Notes under the pieces: model-generated | What the model was told of the DNA's origin: nothing | The model's input: the letters and a program-made list of their open reading frames with translations, nothing else | Databases searched by the model: none | In this document: positions 53,964-62,018 of the stretch, piece by piece | Layout of the letters: each line of letters starts with the position of its first letter | How positions within the stretch are numbered: position 1 is the first letter of the stretch | Source of the DNA: Nocardia australiensis | Lineage (GTDB): Bacteria > Actinomycetota > Actinomycetes > Mycobacteriales > Mycobacteriaceae | NCBI RefSeq assembly: GCF_020733705.1 | Contig: NZ_JAJFZM010000004.1 | Location: forward strand, 1-64,000 | DNA length: 64,000 nucleotides | Direction: 5' to 3' | Program-made: the position numbers and the translations under genes

Positions 53964-54188
53964 ATGCTGAACAACGCGCTTCCACAACGAGTTCCGCCGA
54001 TGGGGCCGACCGGCCCAGTCTGCTGTGATATGTCGGTCGAGGTGCTCGCCGAATACCTCGACGCTATGTACGAGTGGATGACCCAAATGCGCCCCGGTGG
54101 CGGGGTGGAGTGTCCCCCGCCACCGGGTGCCATCACACCTTCCGGGGTGTCGATACCTGTTGCGGACCGGGGCGTGAGTGATGCGTGA
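53964..54188 (+). CDS. Small hypothetical protein, 74 aa, leading the second module
   Basis: ATG 53964 has an ideal GGAGG site seven bases upstream. The protein has a helical acidic core (DMSVEVLAEYLDAMYEWMTQ) between Pro/Gly-rich ends. Nothing recognised. It overlaps the next gene and starts a run of five coupled ORFs to 55442. Divergent from the XRE gene, which may regulate the run. Confidence 0.6.
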   Translation: MLNNALPQRVPPMGPTGPVCCDMSVEVLAEYLDAMYEWMTQMRPGGGVECPPPPGAITPSGVSIPVADRGVSDA

Positions 54189-54660
54189 GCTGACGTCGGA
54201 TCCACTCGGTGATACACCTACCAGTCGATGCCGGTTCTACCGGCACATCTGTGGTTTGGCAGCCGGGATCGAACCCGAACTCGGCCGAATCACGGTGCGA
54301 GCCGACACCGTATCCGCAATCACCATGCCCGCCATCCTCGGTCAAGCGGTCAAGGTTCACATGCAGACCCGGCAGTGTACGGTCGGCCCGATCATCTCCC
54401 ACCCGCGCTCACAACGATGGACGTTCCTGGTCCGGCCCGACCTGCCCGACGACGTTCCGTTGTTCTCGGAGTTGTTCCGGCTCAACGTGACTGTCTCCCG
54501 ATTCGGTGCGCAGATCGCGTTACCCTCGCCCGCCGATAGACACGCCGGGCTGCGGGTCTGGATCGAACCACCCCGCGACATGTTCCGGCCGCCGGGAGCG
54601 GTTGTCGTGGAAGCGATTCGCGCGTGTGTCGGTGTTCGCCCTCCGGGAGCGAACCGGTGA
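54181..54660 (+). CDS. Hypothetical protein, module gene A (second copy)
   Basis: A 159-residue paralogue of the gene at 50108. Shared features are FYRHICGLAAGIEPELGRIT, the strand ITMPAILGQAVKVHM, and PPRDMFRPPGAVVVEAIRAC. Identity is modest, so the copies are old or came in separately. Function unknown. A GTG one codon earlier is also possible. It overlaps the following gene (GTGA). Confidence 0.72.
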   Translation: MRELTSDPLGDTPTSRCRFYRHICGLAAGIEPELGRITVRADTVSAITMPAILGQAVKVHMQTRQCTVGPIISHPRSQRWTFLVRPDLPDDVPLFSELFRLNVTVSRFGAQIALPSPADRHAGLRVWIEPPRDMFRPPGAVVVEAIRACVGVRPPGANR

Positions 54661-54899
54661 GCGGTTTCGAACTCCGGGTGACGGTGCGAGGCGGCGCGTC
54701 CGCCACCTGGTTCGTGCGTGACGGCGTCATCCATGTCACCAGCGTGCGGCGACCGGACGGCACCGAAACCGAACTACCCGACACCCCCTCGTTGGGCGAG
54801 TCTTTCGATGCCATGCCGCGCGCCCTGTGGGACCAAATCAGCTACGAATTCGAATCGTCACGACGACCCGCCCCCGGCTGGCACGGATGGCCGCAATGA
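54657..54899 (+). CDS. Hypothetical protein, module gene B (second copy)
   Basis: An 80-residue relative of the gene at 50557, with TWFVRDGVIHVTSVRRPDG and the ending MPRALWDQISYEFESSRR. GTG start overlaps the stop of gene A. Having the same two genes, same order and same overlap in both copies argues for one functional unit. Confidence 0.72.
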   Translation: MSGFELRVTVRGGASATWFVRDGVIHVTSVRRPDGTETELPDTPSLGESFDAMPRALWDQISYEFESSRRPAPGWHGWPQ

Positions 54900-55231
54900 A
54901 AAACAACATGCCCAGCAAGGCAATTGGTGTTCTCTCACTCGACGTGACCGGCCCGCACCTGTTGCGGGATGAACGGGTCATCACCGAGTTGGCACAGCGC
55001 CGCGGCTACACCCTCACAGGGCTGGTCACCATCAGTGACGACACGTTCATGCCGACCGCGCTCATTGTCTCGACAGCACGAGGCAAGGGAGCGGTAGCGG
55101 TCATCGCGCCCAGCATGGCCCACGTCAATAACCGCGTACGGGCTATCGCTCTCGCGTGTGACCTGATCACACCGACCAAGTTCGTGGCCTGCACCAGCAC
55201 CGACCGATCACCGAGGCCGAGTTATGAGTGA
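54896..55231 (+). CDS. Hypothetical protein, possibly resolvase-like, 111 aa
   Basis: Starts by ATGA overlap with module gene B. The segment AIGVLSLDVTGPHLLRDERV, then LAQRRGYTLTGLVTISDDTF and GAVAVIAPSMAHVNNRVRAI, follows the alpha/beta rhythm of serine-resolvase N-terminal domains (strand, helix, GYTL strand, then a V-V/A-P strand). The catalytic Ser of RVS is not visible, so recombinase activity is unlikely. Function open. Confidence 0.55.
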   Translation: MKNNMPSKAIGVLSLDVTGPHLLRDERVITELAQRRGYTLTGLVTISDDTFMPTALIVSTARGKGAVAVIAPSMAHVNNRVRAIALACDLITPTKFVACTSTDRSPRPSYE

Positions 55232-55442
55232 ACAGGCTTCCCCGCTACCGGGCGACCCGGACGTGCACCTGAGCGTGTTTCTGCACGGTGCACGATTCGA
55301 CTTCACGGCTTGCCTTACCGCCGCGTTGATCTTCACGCACGAGCACCAGAAACGACAGTACGCCGATGCCGTCGCAGTCGACCTCGGCGATACGAGGGGC
55401 TATCCACGCCTCCCCTGCGAACGGCTCTACCTTCGCCCATGA
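55224..55442 (+). CDS. Small hypothetical protein, 72 aa
   Basis: Overlaps the upstream gene by 8 bases. It contains DVHLSVFLHGARFDFTACLT and TAALIFTHEHQKRQYADAVA. Not recognised. The overlap and codon bias support it as the last gene of the coupled run. Confidence 0.5.
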   Translation: MSEQASPLPGDPDVHLSVFLHGARFDFTACLTAALIFTHEHQKRQYADAVAVDLGDTRGYPRLPCERLYLRP

Positions 55443-55495
55443 GATGAGAGACTGACACCGATATAGGCAGCGACGAGAAAACCGGAGGCATCGGC

Positions 55496-55978
55496 GTGGG
55501 GAATGACGAACAGATCGGTTTCGATATCGAATTCGATGATAAGACACAGGCATTTCTTGATTGGGTTGCGCCCGAGCGCATGGAGTCAGCGATACGCGCG
55601 TTCCTCGCTGCAACGCTTCCGAGGATGGCCGACTACGCCGATATATGGTGGAAGCCGCCGTTGTCGACTCGCATCATGGAAGCGGCTAAAGAGAAGTTCG
55701 GCGACCCTGACGCATTCTTTGCACCGGAAAACCGCGACTCGGTAGACCAATTCATCCGCTTCCTTGGCGAATGTTATGTCCGGCGCGGCGGTATGAAGTG
55801 GACGAACCGCCCCGAGTGGGGTCTGCCGTTGTACGCCGATTTCGGACCAGCGGTACAGGGCTACGATACCCGCAGCTTGGTTGCGATAGCGGAAGATCTG
55901 TCCGACAGCGACGGTCCTCGATTGATCGAATACAGCATCACAGAGGCCGCGCGGTGGACGCGTAGATCTGTCACATAA
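55496..55978 (+). CDS. Acidic hypothetical protein, possible partner/immunity-like, 160 aa
   Basis: GTG 55496 has GGAGG upstream. Acidic N-terminus (DEQIGFDIEFDDKTQAF), WWKPP motif (YADIWWKPPLSTRIMEAAKE), and a helical C-terminus. No membrane span. I do not recognise the family. Size, acidity and position next to a possible nuclease-toxin gene resemble immunity proteins, but the usual order is toxin first, so this is only a suggestion. Confidence 0.55.
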   Translation: MGNDEQIGFDIEFDDKTQAFLDWVAPERMESAIRAFLAATLPRMADYADIWWKPPLSTRIMEAAKEKFGDPDAFFAPENRDSVDQFIRFLGECYVRRGGMKWTNRPEWGLPLYADFGPAVQGYDTRSLVAIAEDLSDSDGPRLIEYSITEAARWTRRSVT

Positions 55979-56004
55979 TGCTCTAGCTCTCTTCGCCTAC
56001 GGGG

Positions 56005-56586
56005 GTGGGCGCAGCCGTGCCCGATGAATACGACAATTTCCGGCGAAATCTGACCAACTACGAAAAGGGCCTGTACTTCGAACTCGGCAGAGCGCACGAG
56101 CGAGGAGAAACCCCCGAAAACGGGTGGGTACAGCAGTTCAGGTTAGAAACCAAGCGCGGTGCGCGCATATTGGATTCGGCACGGTCTGTGGGCCGAGGGA
56201 TCGAAGCAAAGGAGCGCAAATCGGGTCGGCTCAATGAGGCGGACGTACGTGTCCAATTGCGTAAAGAGCGCGCCGGATTTGATGCCGGTAAGCTGGTGCG
56301 AAGCGATTGGGAAACGGTGGCCGGTGAAAAGATCTCCGAACAATCCCGTCAAGACTTGCGGGACATGTCCCGAGATTTCAAGGACAAGTTTCAGCACGTG
56401 GTCGTGTCCCGCGAGGATGCACTTCGCGCTATGAAGTTAGGTAAGTCCCTGGCCTCTCAGCAATTGGAGCTGGTACGGGCGTATGAGCTGGTTCGTGCCG
56501 ACCGGGCTCGTAAGCGGCTGGAGAAGATCGGGAAATCGTGCGGGTGCGGGAAGCCAAGGGGAAAGAGTCTCGGCAACGAGAGATAG
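56005..56586 (+). CDS. Hypothetical protein with possible PD-(D/E)xK nuclease core
   Basis: About 193 residues. Residues 40-105 read ETKRGARILDSARSVGRGIE, then AKERKSGRLN, then VQLRKERAGFDAGKLVRSDW. The pattern Asp57...Glu67-Ala-Lys69 followed by a Q-L-x-K helix is like restriction-endonuclease-fold toxins (D, ExK, then QLxKD), though weakly. After about 130 a charged helix begins. The ORF ends shortly after a frameshift point near 56532; the natural continuation is the next ORF. GTG 56005 or GTG 56017 could be the start. Confidence 0.55.
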   Translation: MGAAVPDEYDNFRRNLTNYEKGLYFELGRAHERGETPENGWVQQFRLETKRGARILDSARSVGRGIEAKERKSGRLNEADVRVQLRKERAGFDAGKLVRSDWETVAGEKISEQSRQDLRDMSRDFKDKFQHVVVSREDALRAMKLGKSLASQQLELVRAYELVRADRARKRLEKIGKSCGCGKPRGKSLGNER

Positions 56587-57218
56587 CGAAAGTACGGGAT
56601 CAGCAGGTACGTGACAAGGAATTAGCGCGGAGTGTCGATCCGAGAGAGTTGAACGAAAAACGCGAGCATATCCGCGCCGATGTGGCGGAGCAGGCGCGGA
56701 AGATCGCGGAAGCTCGTCAAAAAGGTGAAGCGCTAGAAATTGAGAAGATTCGGGAATCCCACACCCGACTGATCAAAGACCTATCCGATATTCGCGAGAT
56801 AGAACGTGCGAAGGCTCGGGAAATGCTTCGTAGCGCCGGACTCGGTCGCGAACCTGCCCAGGAGATGGAAAGACACCTCGAGCAGAACCGCGAAGAGCAC
56901 CGCAAAGACGTTACCCGCGAGCTGGGGGAAATCGGCTCCACGATCGCATGGGAAGACAAGCGGCGCTACGAGCGCGAAACGATCGAGAAACAACGCGAGC
57001 AGATCCGCGAACTCCGTGAGCGCGCAGTACGGAAAGGTATCCCACTAGAAGTCATGCACGTGTTGGAAGTCGGCCGGATAGAGCCTGGAGAGCAACCTGG
57101 AACACGCGAACCCGACCGCGGCCATAACGACCACCGAGCGCGAGATGCCGCTAGGGAACGCGACCGAGTAGCCGAGCGTGAACGCCTACGTGGACTTGGG
57201 CGCGAACCACAGTCGTAG
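56538..57218 (+). CDS. Highly charged coiled-coil protein, probably the 3' part of the preceding gene
   Basis: 226 residues, almost wholly Arg/Lys/Glu-rich heptads (KESRQREIAKVRDQQVRDKE, later RERAVRKGIPLEVMHVLEVG), ending in an Arg/Asp-rich tail. Its start overlaps the upstream ORF by 49 bases. Reading the upstream ORF to EKIG and then stepping back one base gives EIVRVREAKGKES in smooth heptad phase. So the two ORFs look like one protein of about 400 residues, split by a one-base change or by -1 frameshifting. Confidence 0.6.
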   Translation: MRVREAKGKESRQREIAKVRDQQVRDKELARSVDPRELNEKREHIRADVAEQARKIAEARQKGEALEIEKIRESHTRLIKDLSDIREIERAKAREMLRSAGLGREPAQEMERHLEQNREEHRKDVTRELGEIGSTIAWEDKRRYERETIEKQREQIRELRERAVRKGIPLEVMHVLEVGRIEPGEQPGTREPDRGHNDHRARDAARERDRVAERERLRGLGREPQS

Positions 57219-57276
57219 TGAATCGGCCGGGTTTGCACCTCGGCCGGTCACAGTACGTCTTCGGGGCCCGGATCAG

Positions 57277-58047
57277 TCAGCGGGATGCCTGGATGGGTTC
57301 GGCCGACTCCTTGGTGGCGAGGTCGGCTTTCCAGGTGCGGAAGCCCTCTTCGGTGCGGCCGCGGCGCCAGTAGCCCGAGATCGAGGCGGCCCACTCGGCG
57401 GGGACATTGCGTTCGCGACGGATGTAGCGGCGCAGATTGTGCATGACGGACTCGGCTTCGCCGTGGATGAAGACCTGGACCTGTCCCTCGTCCCACGGGG
57501 CATTGCGGACCGACTCGGCCAGTAGTTCGCCCGTCGGCCGGGTACCACGGTGCAACCAGATCAGTTCCACCCCTGCGGGTGTGGTGAGGGGAAGCTCGTC
57601 GGCGGGGCCTTCGACCTCGACGAACGCGCGGCCGCGAGCGTCGGAATTCATGGCCTCCAGCGCGGTGGCGATCGCGGGCAGCGCCGCCTCATCACCGCCC
57701 AGCAGATGCCAATCCGCGTCCGCGCGTGGCGAATACGCGCCGCCGGGGCCGAAGGCGTCGATGGTCTCGCCCGGCCTGGCGGCGGCGGCCCACGGTCCCG
57801 CGATGCCCTCGTCGCCGTGATAGACGAAGTCCACGGCGAGCTCGCCTGCGGCGGGGTCGATGGAGCGGACGGTGTAGGTGCGCAGTACGTCGATACCCTC
57901 GCGCGGGAAGATCAACTTGATGTAGGAGTCGCTGAACTCGCTGGGCTGGAATGCCGAGAAGCCGGGTCCGCCGAGGTGAACCCGGATCAGATGAGGTGTC
58001 AGTCGCTCGGTGCGCTGCACGGTGAAGGTGGAGCGGGGGCGTGCCAA
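57277..58047 (-). CDS. Siderophore-interacting protein (FAD-linked ferric-siderophore reductase)
   Basis: A 256-residue SIP/ViuB-type reductase that frees iron from ferric siderophores. FAD domain: RVHLGGPGFSAF, then LRTYTVRSIDP for flavin binding and GPWAAAARPGETIDAFGPGG. NAD(P)H-side domain: HLLGGDEAALPAIATALEAM. C-terminal YIRRERNVPAEWAASISGYW-RRG is family-typical. An IdeR/DtxR-like iron box at 58069-58083 lies 21 bases upstream, so it should be repressed by iron. Confidence 0.93.
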   Translation of the reverse strand: MARPRSTFTVQRTERLTPHLIRVHLGGPGFSAFQPSEFSDSYIKLIFPREGIDVLRTYTVRSIDPAAGELAVDFVYHGDEGIAGPWAAAARPGETIDAFGPGGAYSPRADADWHLLGGDEAALPAIATALEAMNSDARGRAFVEVEGPADELPLTTPAGVELIWLHRGTRPTGELLAESVRNAPWDEGQVQVFIHGEAESVMHNLRRYIRRERNVPAEWAASISGYWRRGRTEEGFRTWKADLATKESAEPIQASR

Positions 58048-58068
58048 GGTGACCTCCGACTGTTGAAA

Positions 58069-58083
58069 TTAGGGTTGCCTAAC
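58069..58083 (-). promoter_or_regulatory. IdeR/DtxR-type iron box
   Basis: On the minus strand GTTAGGCAACCCTAA matches 13 of 15 positions of the inner/right part of the mycobacterial iron-box consensus TTAGGTTAGGCTAACCTAA. The left TTAG end is only partly kept. Position 22-36 bases upstream of the SIP start fits repression of its promoter by Fe-loaded IdeR. Confidence 0.75.
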
Positions 58084-58211
58084 TGATGGTACGCCATCGC
58101 GGTGGGTGGCTGTCCGGCCTGCGTTGTGATGTGTCTGTTCCTGGCAGGTCGCTCGGGGCGCACCATGGGATAAGATGCCGGGTGATTTTGGTGGCGGTAA
58201 CGTGGCCCCCC

Positions 58212-59636
58212 ATGACCGACAGCCAGATACGAGCCGACGCGATGTCCGCCGATTCAGCCGGGGCGAGCGAAGAAGGCTACTCACGGGGACTCAACCCGCG
58301 CACTATCCAGATGATCGCCATCGGCGGCGCGATCGGCACCGGGCTGTTCTACGGTGCGGGCGGCGCGATCGAGCAAGCCGGTCCCGCCCTGATCCTGGCC
58401 TACCTCGCCGCCGGCCTGGCCATCTTCGTCATTATGCGAGCGCTGGGTGAGCTGCTCACGTATCGGCCGGTCTCGGGCAGCTTCGCCGAATATGCGCACG
58501 AATTCCTCGGTCGCTTCGCCGGGTTCGTCACCGGGTGGACCTATTGGGCCGTGTGGGTGGCCACCTGCATGGCCGAGATCACGGTGGCGGGCAAATACGT
58601 TCAATACTGGTTTGATATCGAACCGTGGATCACGGCACTGGTGGTGCTGGCGATGATGTTCGCGGCGAACCTGATCTCGGTGCGGCTGTTCGGCGAAGGC
58701 GAGTTCTGGTTCTCCACCATCAAGGTCACCGCGATTATCGGCATGATCCTGCTCGGTCTCGGTGTGCTGATCTTCGGCTTCGGGCATGCGGCCAACCCGA
58801 CCGTCACCAATCTGTGGGCCGACGGTGGGGTGTTCCCGAACGGTTTCGGTCAGTCGCTGCTGGTGTTGCAGATCGTGCTGTTCGCCTATGTCGGCGTGGA
58901 ACTGGTCGGCGTCACCGCGGGGGAGGCGCGGGAGCCGCGTAAGACGCTGCGCAAAGCGATCAATACGCTGCCGTTCCGTATCGGGCTGTTCTATGTCGGT
59001 GCGCTGCTGGTGATCATGTCGGTGTCGAGCTGGCGCAATTTTCACGCCGGGCGCAGCCCGTTCGTGGAGGTGTTCGAACAGATCGGTATCCCCGGTGCGG
59101 CCGGCATCATCAACTTCGTGCTGCTGACCGCCGCGCTGTCGTCGTGCAACTCCGGTATCTATTCGACCGGCCGCATGCTGCGTACCCTGTCGCTGCACCG
59201 GGAAGCACCGGCCGCGCTCGGTAAGCTCAACTCGCGTTCGGTGCCCTATGCCGGAATTGTCGCCTCGGCTGCCGCGATGGTGATCGGCGTGATCGTCAAC
59301 ATCATCTCCCCGGATAAGGCCTTCGCCTACATCACTTCGGTGAGCACCATCGGCATCATCTTCGTGTGGGGCATGATCCTGGTCTGCCACCTGCTGTACC
59401 GCGCCAAGGTGGCGCGCGGCGAGCTCCCCGTTAGTGACTACCGGCTCCCCGGCGCACCCGTCACCACCATCGCGGCCCTCGGCTTCCTGGGCCTGGTTGT
59501 GGTGTTGCTCTTCTTTACCGAAAGTGGTCGCACGGCGGTGGTTGTCGGTGCAGTCTGGGCCGTGCTGGTCTGCGTCGGCTATTTCGTGCTCGATAGGATC
59601 GGAAACAAGAGCGGCGCAACCGAATCCGTGCATTAA
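58212..59636 (+). CDS. Amino acid permease, AAT family (AnsP/GabP/ProY type)
   Basis: About 474 residues with 12 spans. Signature at the first span: GLNPRTIQMIAIGGAIGTGL, then FYGAGGAIEQAGPALILAYL. Consensus region YRPVSGSFAEYAHEFLGRFA, and helix LFAYVGVELVGVTAGEAREP. Family members take up Asn, Pro, GABA, aromatic or basic residues; specificity is not readable. ATG 58212 matches the conserved cytosolic N-terminus; the upstream open extension is not conserved. It stands divergent from the SIP gene. Confidence 0.9.
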   Translation: MTDSQIRADAMSADSAGASEEGYSRGLNPRTIQMIAIGGAIGTGLFYGAGGAIEQAGPALILAYLAAGLAIFVIMRALGELLTYRPVSGSFAEYAHEFLGRFAGFVTGWTYWAVWVATCMAEITVAGKYVQYWFDIEPWITALVVLAMMFAANLISVRLFGEGEFWFSTIKVTAIIGMILLGLGVLIFGFGHAANPTVTNLWADGGVFPNGFGQSLLVLQIVLFAYVGVELVGVTAGEAREPRKTLRKAINTLPFRIGLFYVGALLVIMSVSSWRNFHAGRSPFVEVFEQIGIPGAAGIINFVLLTAALSSCNSGIYSTGRMLRTLSLHREAPAALGKLNSRSVPYAGIVASAAAMVIGVIVNIISPDKAFAYITSVSTIGIIFVWGMILVCHLLYRAKVARGELPVSDYRLPGAPVTTIAALGFLGLVVVLLFFTESGRTAVVVGAVWAVLVCVGYFVLDRIGNKSGATESVH

Positions 59637-59690
59637 CGTGCGAACCTGGTAAGCCGATCCACGTACACGGCGAACCATTGGGGAGTGCGC

Positions 59691-60704
59691 ATGGTCACGA
59701 TTATCGGCGGCGGAATTGCCGGGACGGTACTTGCCGGGGCCCTTGCGCGGGACGGCATTTCGGCCACCGTCTACGAACGAAGGGACGCCGTCGGGGCGGG
59801 CGCGTTTCTCGTCCTCGACGGCCCGGCCCATGAGACGCTCGGCGAGCTCGGTGTCGACACGTCAGCACTGCGGGCGATCTCGCACCCGGTGAACGGTCTT
59901 GCGGTACACGAGGTTTCCTGCGCGAGCCGAGTCGTGCCGGGTGCGGGCCGCCGCCTGTACTTTCGCCCGCAGCTGATGCGGGTGCTGACCGACTTCGCCG
60001 CCGCCGCCAACGCCGATATCCGCTATGGCTGTGCGGTCGGCGCTTTCGATGGTGACACCGTTCGGGTGGGTGCGGAAGCGGTACCCGTGGCGGGCCCGCT
60101 GATCGCCGCGGACGGCATCGATTCGATGGTCCGCGCCTGTCTGGAACCCGATCGGCCCGCGGTCTACGCCGACCAGGTCGTGGTGTACGGAGTGACCGAC
60201 AATGCGGTGCCGCTACCGAGCGAGCAGTCACTGCTGCATTTCCAGATCCACCGCGTCGGCGATGGGCCGCGCACCGATGCGTTCGGGCATCTGTGGAACG
60301 ACCGGATCGCGGCGTGGTTCGCGCGCATCACCCGGCCCGCGATTTCCGGGCAGGACGTCGGCTTTCACCCCACCGCCACCTGGGCTGACGCTGTCCGGGC
60401 CGTTGCGCCGGACATCCCCGACGTGGTCGAGTCAATGCTCGCCGACACCGACCGCGTTCATGTGTCGAACGCCCGCGATGTCCCACTGACCGCCGCGCTC
60501 CCACCCCGCGACGACGTGGTCCTGTGTGGCGACGCCGATCACGCCATCAGCCCCGCCGCCGGAGTCGGCGCCCGTGAGGCAATCGAAGACGCCCGAGCCC
60601 TCCACCGGGCTATCACCACAGACACCTCGATAGCTGCCGCCATGGCCACCCGCCGCGCCGACATAGTCCGAGAACGAACTCAGGCCCGCCGCCCACGCAA
60701 CTGA
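59691..60704 (+). CDS. FAD-dependent monooxygenase
   Basis: A 337-residue class A flavoprotein hydroxylase: GxGxxG motif TIIGGGIAGTVLAGAL, DG motif GPLIAADGIDSMVRACL, and FAD pyrophosphate motif VVLCGDADHAISPAAGVGAR. It is shorter than typical (about 370-400). ATG 59691 follows GGGGAG by five bases and gives the usual N-terminal strand. The permease gene ends 54 bases upstream, so the two may be co-transcribed. Substrate unknown. Confidence 0.88.
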   Translation: MVTIIGGGIAGTVLAGALARDGISATVYERRDAVGAGAFLVLDGPAHETLGELGVDTSALRAISHPVNGLAVHEVSCASRVVPGAGRRLYFRPQLMRVLTDFAAAANADIRYGCAVGAFDGDTVRVGAEAVPVAGPLIAADGIDSMVRACLEPDRPAVYADQVVVYGVTDNAVPLPSEQSLLHFQIHRVGDGPRTDAFGHLWNDRIAAWFARITRPAISGQDVGFHPTATWADAVRAVAPDIPDVVESMLADTDRVHVSNARDVPLTAALPPRDDVVLCGDADHAISPAAGVGAREAIEDARALHRAITTDTSIAAAMATRRADIVRERTQARRPRN

Positions 60705-60871
60705 TGTCGTTCGGCGAATGGCACCTGGCTGCGGCCGATCCCGAGTAAACCTCACGCTGGTGTCGCTCGGCTGATCGTTCGTGATCGGCGTGCGATTGCC
60801 GGTGCGGTTGGCGACACCCCTTGCCGAAAAATGGGGTGAACGTGGTGGTCCGAAGTGTAATGATCCAAGGC

Positions 60872-61633
60872 ATGTTGCGAACTTTCGATGAGCTGGTGGC
60901 CGAGGCCGAAGCCGTCCCGGTGGACGGCTGGGACTTTTCCTGGCTGGATGGTCGGGCCACCGAGCAGCGCCCATCCTGGGGATATCAACGTCTCATGGGC
61001 GAGCGGCTGGCGAATGCGACTGCCGCACTGGACATTCAGACCGGCGGCGGCGAAGTACTCGCTGCCGCGCCGACACTGCCCACCACCATGGTCGCCACCG
61101 AATCCTGGCCGCCGAACGTCGCCAAGGCCACCCAGCTGTTGCACCCACTCGGCGTGGTTGTCGTCGCGGACAGCGACGAACCGCCACTGCCCTTCGCCGA
61201 CGCGTCGTTCGATCTGGTCACCAGCCGCCACCCGGTCCAGGCCTGGTGGGATGAGATCGCACGCGTACTGCGCCCCGGCGGGCTCTACCTCTCCCAACAG
61301 GTCGGCCCGGCCAGCGTCTTCGAACTCGTGGAGTACTTCCTCGGCCCGCAACCGGAGCAGGTCCGCCGTCGACGCCACCCTGACGACGCTCGCCGCGACG
61401 CGGAAGCCGCTGGTCTCGAGATCGTCGATCTACGCTACGAGCACCTGCGTACCGAATTCTTCGATATCGGCGCTGTCATCTACTTTCTGCGCAAGGTCAT
61501 CTGGATGGTCCCCGGCTTCACCGTCGCCGAATACCGCGATCGCCTGCATGAGCTGCACGAGCAGATCCAGCAGGACGGTCCATTCGTCGCGCAGACGACC
61601 CGCTTTCTCCTCGAGGTGCGTAAACCGAGCTGA
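60872..61633 (+). CDS. Class I SAM-dependent methyltransferase
   Basis: A 254-residue methyltransferase. MLRTFDELVAEAEAVPVDGW and TEQRPSWGYQRLMGERLANA form the conserved start. Motif I is ALDIQTGGGEVLAAAP. Motif II-III is PLPFADASFDLVTSRHPVQA, followed by EIARVLRPGGLYLSQQVGP. Substrate unknown. An in-frame ATG at 60860 would add four residues and cannot be excluded; ribosome sites are weak for both. Transcribed alone before the metal operon. Confidence 0.88.
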   Translation: MLRTFDELVAEAEAVPVDGWDFSWLDGRATEQRPSWGYQRLMGERLANATAALDIQTGGGEVLAAAPTLPTTMVATESWPPNVAKATQLLHPLGVVVVADSDEPPLPFADASFDLVTSRHPVQAWWDEIARVLRPGGLYLSQQVGPASVFELVEYFLGPQPEQVRRRRHPDDARRDAEAAGLEIVDLRYEHLRTEFFDIGAVIYFLRKVIWMVPGFTVAEYRDRLHELHEQIQQDGPFVAQTTRFLLEVRKPS

Positions 61634-61688
61634 CAGTGACAACAGTTCAGAATTTTATGAATACATAAAAATCTGTATCGTTTGGGTT

Positions 61689-62018
61689 GTGGAGACTTTG
61701 TTGCACCGTGACGCGCTGGCCCGCTTCGGTCACGCGCTATCGGATCCGACCCGCACCCAGATCCTGTTGAGCCTGCGCACCGGCCCGGCCTATCCGTCGG
61801 AATTGGCCGAGCAGATCGGGGTGTCGCGGCAGATCCTGTCCAATCATCTGGCCTGCTTGCGTGGTTGTGGTCTGGTCGTCGCGGTTCCCGAGGGGCGGCG
61901 CAGCCGTTACGAGCTCGCGGACCGCCGCATCGGTCACGCGCTCGACGATCTGCTCGGCTTGGTGCTGGCGGTCGACCCGGCCTGCTGCCCGGCAACCGAC
62001 GACAAAGAGTGCTGCTGA
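61689..62018 (+). CDS. ArsR/SmtB metal-sensing repressor, CmtR type
   Basis: A 109-residue winged-helix repressor strongly like Mycobacterium CmtR (Cd/Pb sensor). HTH: YPSELAEQIGVSRQILSNHL followed by ACLRGCGLVVAVPEGRRSRY. Cys56 and Cys60 match the CmtR metal ligands Cys57 and Cys61. The C-terminus adds two Cys pairs (PACCPATDDKECC), candidates for the third ligand. GTG start. Its stop overlaps the cation exporter (TGATG), so sensor and exporter are co-expressed. An A/T-rich stretch at 61650-61680 is the probable operator. Confidence 0.9.
   Translation: METLLHRDALARFGHALSDPTRTQILLSLRTGPAYPSELAEQIGVSRQILSNHLACLRGCGLVVAVPEGRRSRYELADRRIGHALDDLLGLVLAVDPACCPATDDKECC

Noticed and set aside
56005..56040. 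A relaxase or conjugation role for the 56005 gene
   Set aside because: No HUH His cluster or helicase motifs; only a weak nuclease-like pattern is visible.
58281..59831. A 516-aa minus-strand ORF opposite the AAT permease
   Set aside because: Antisense shadow with low-complexity Asp/His/Gln; no family resemblance.
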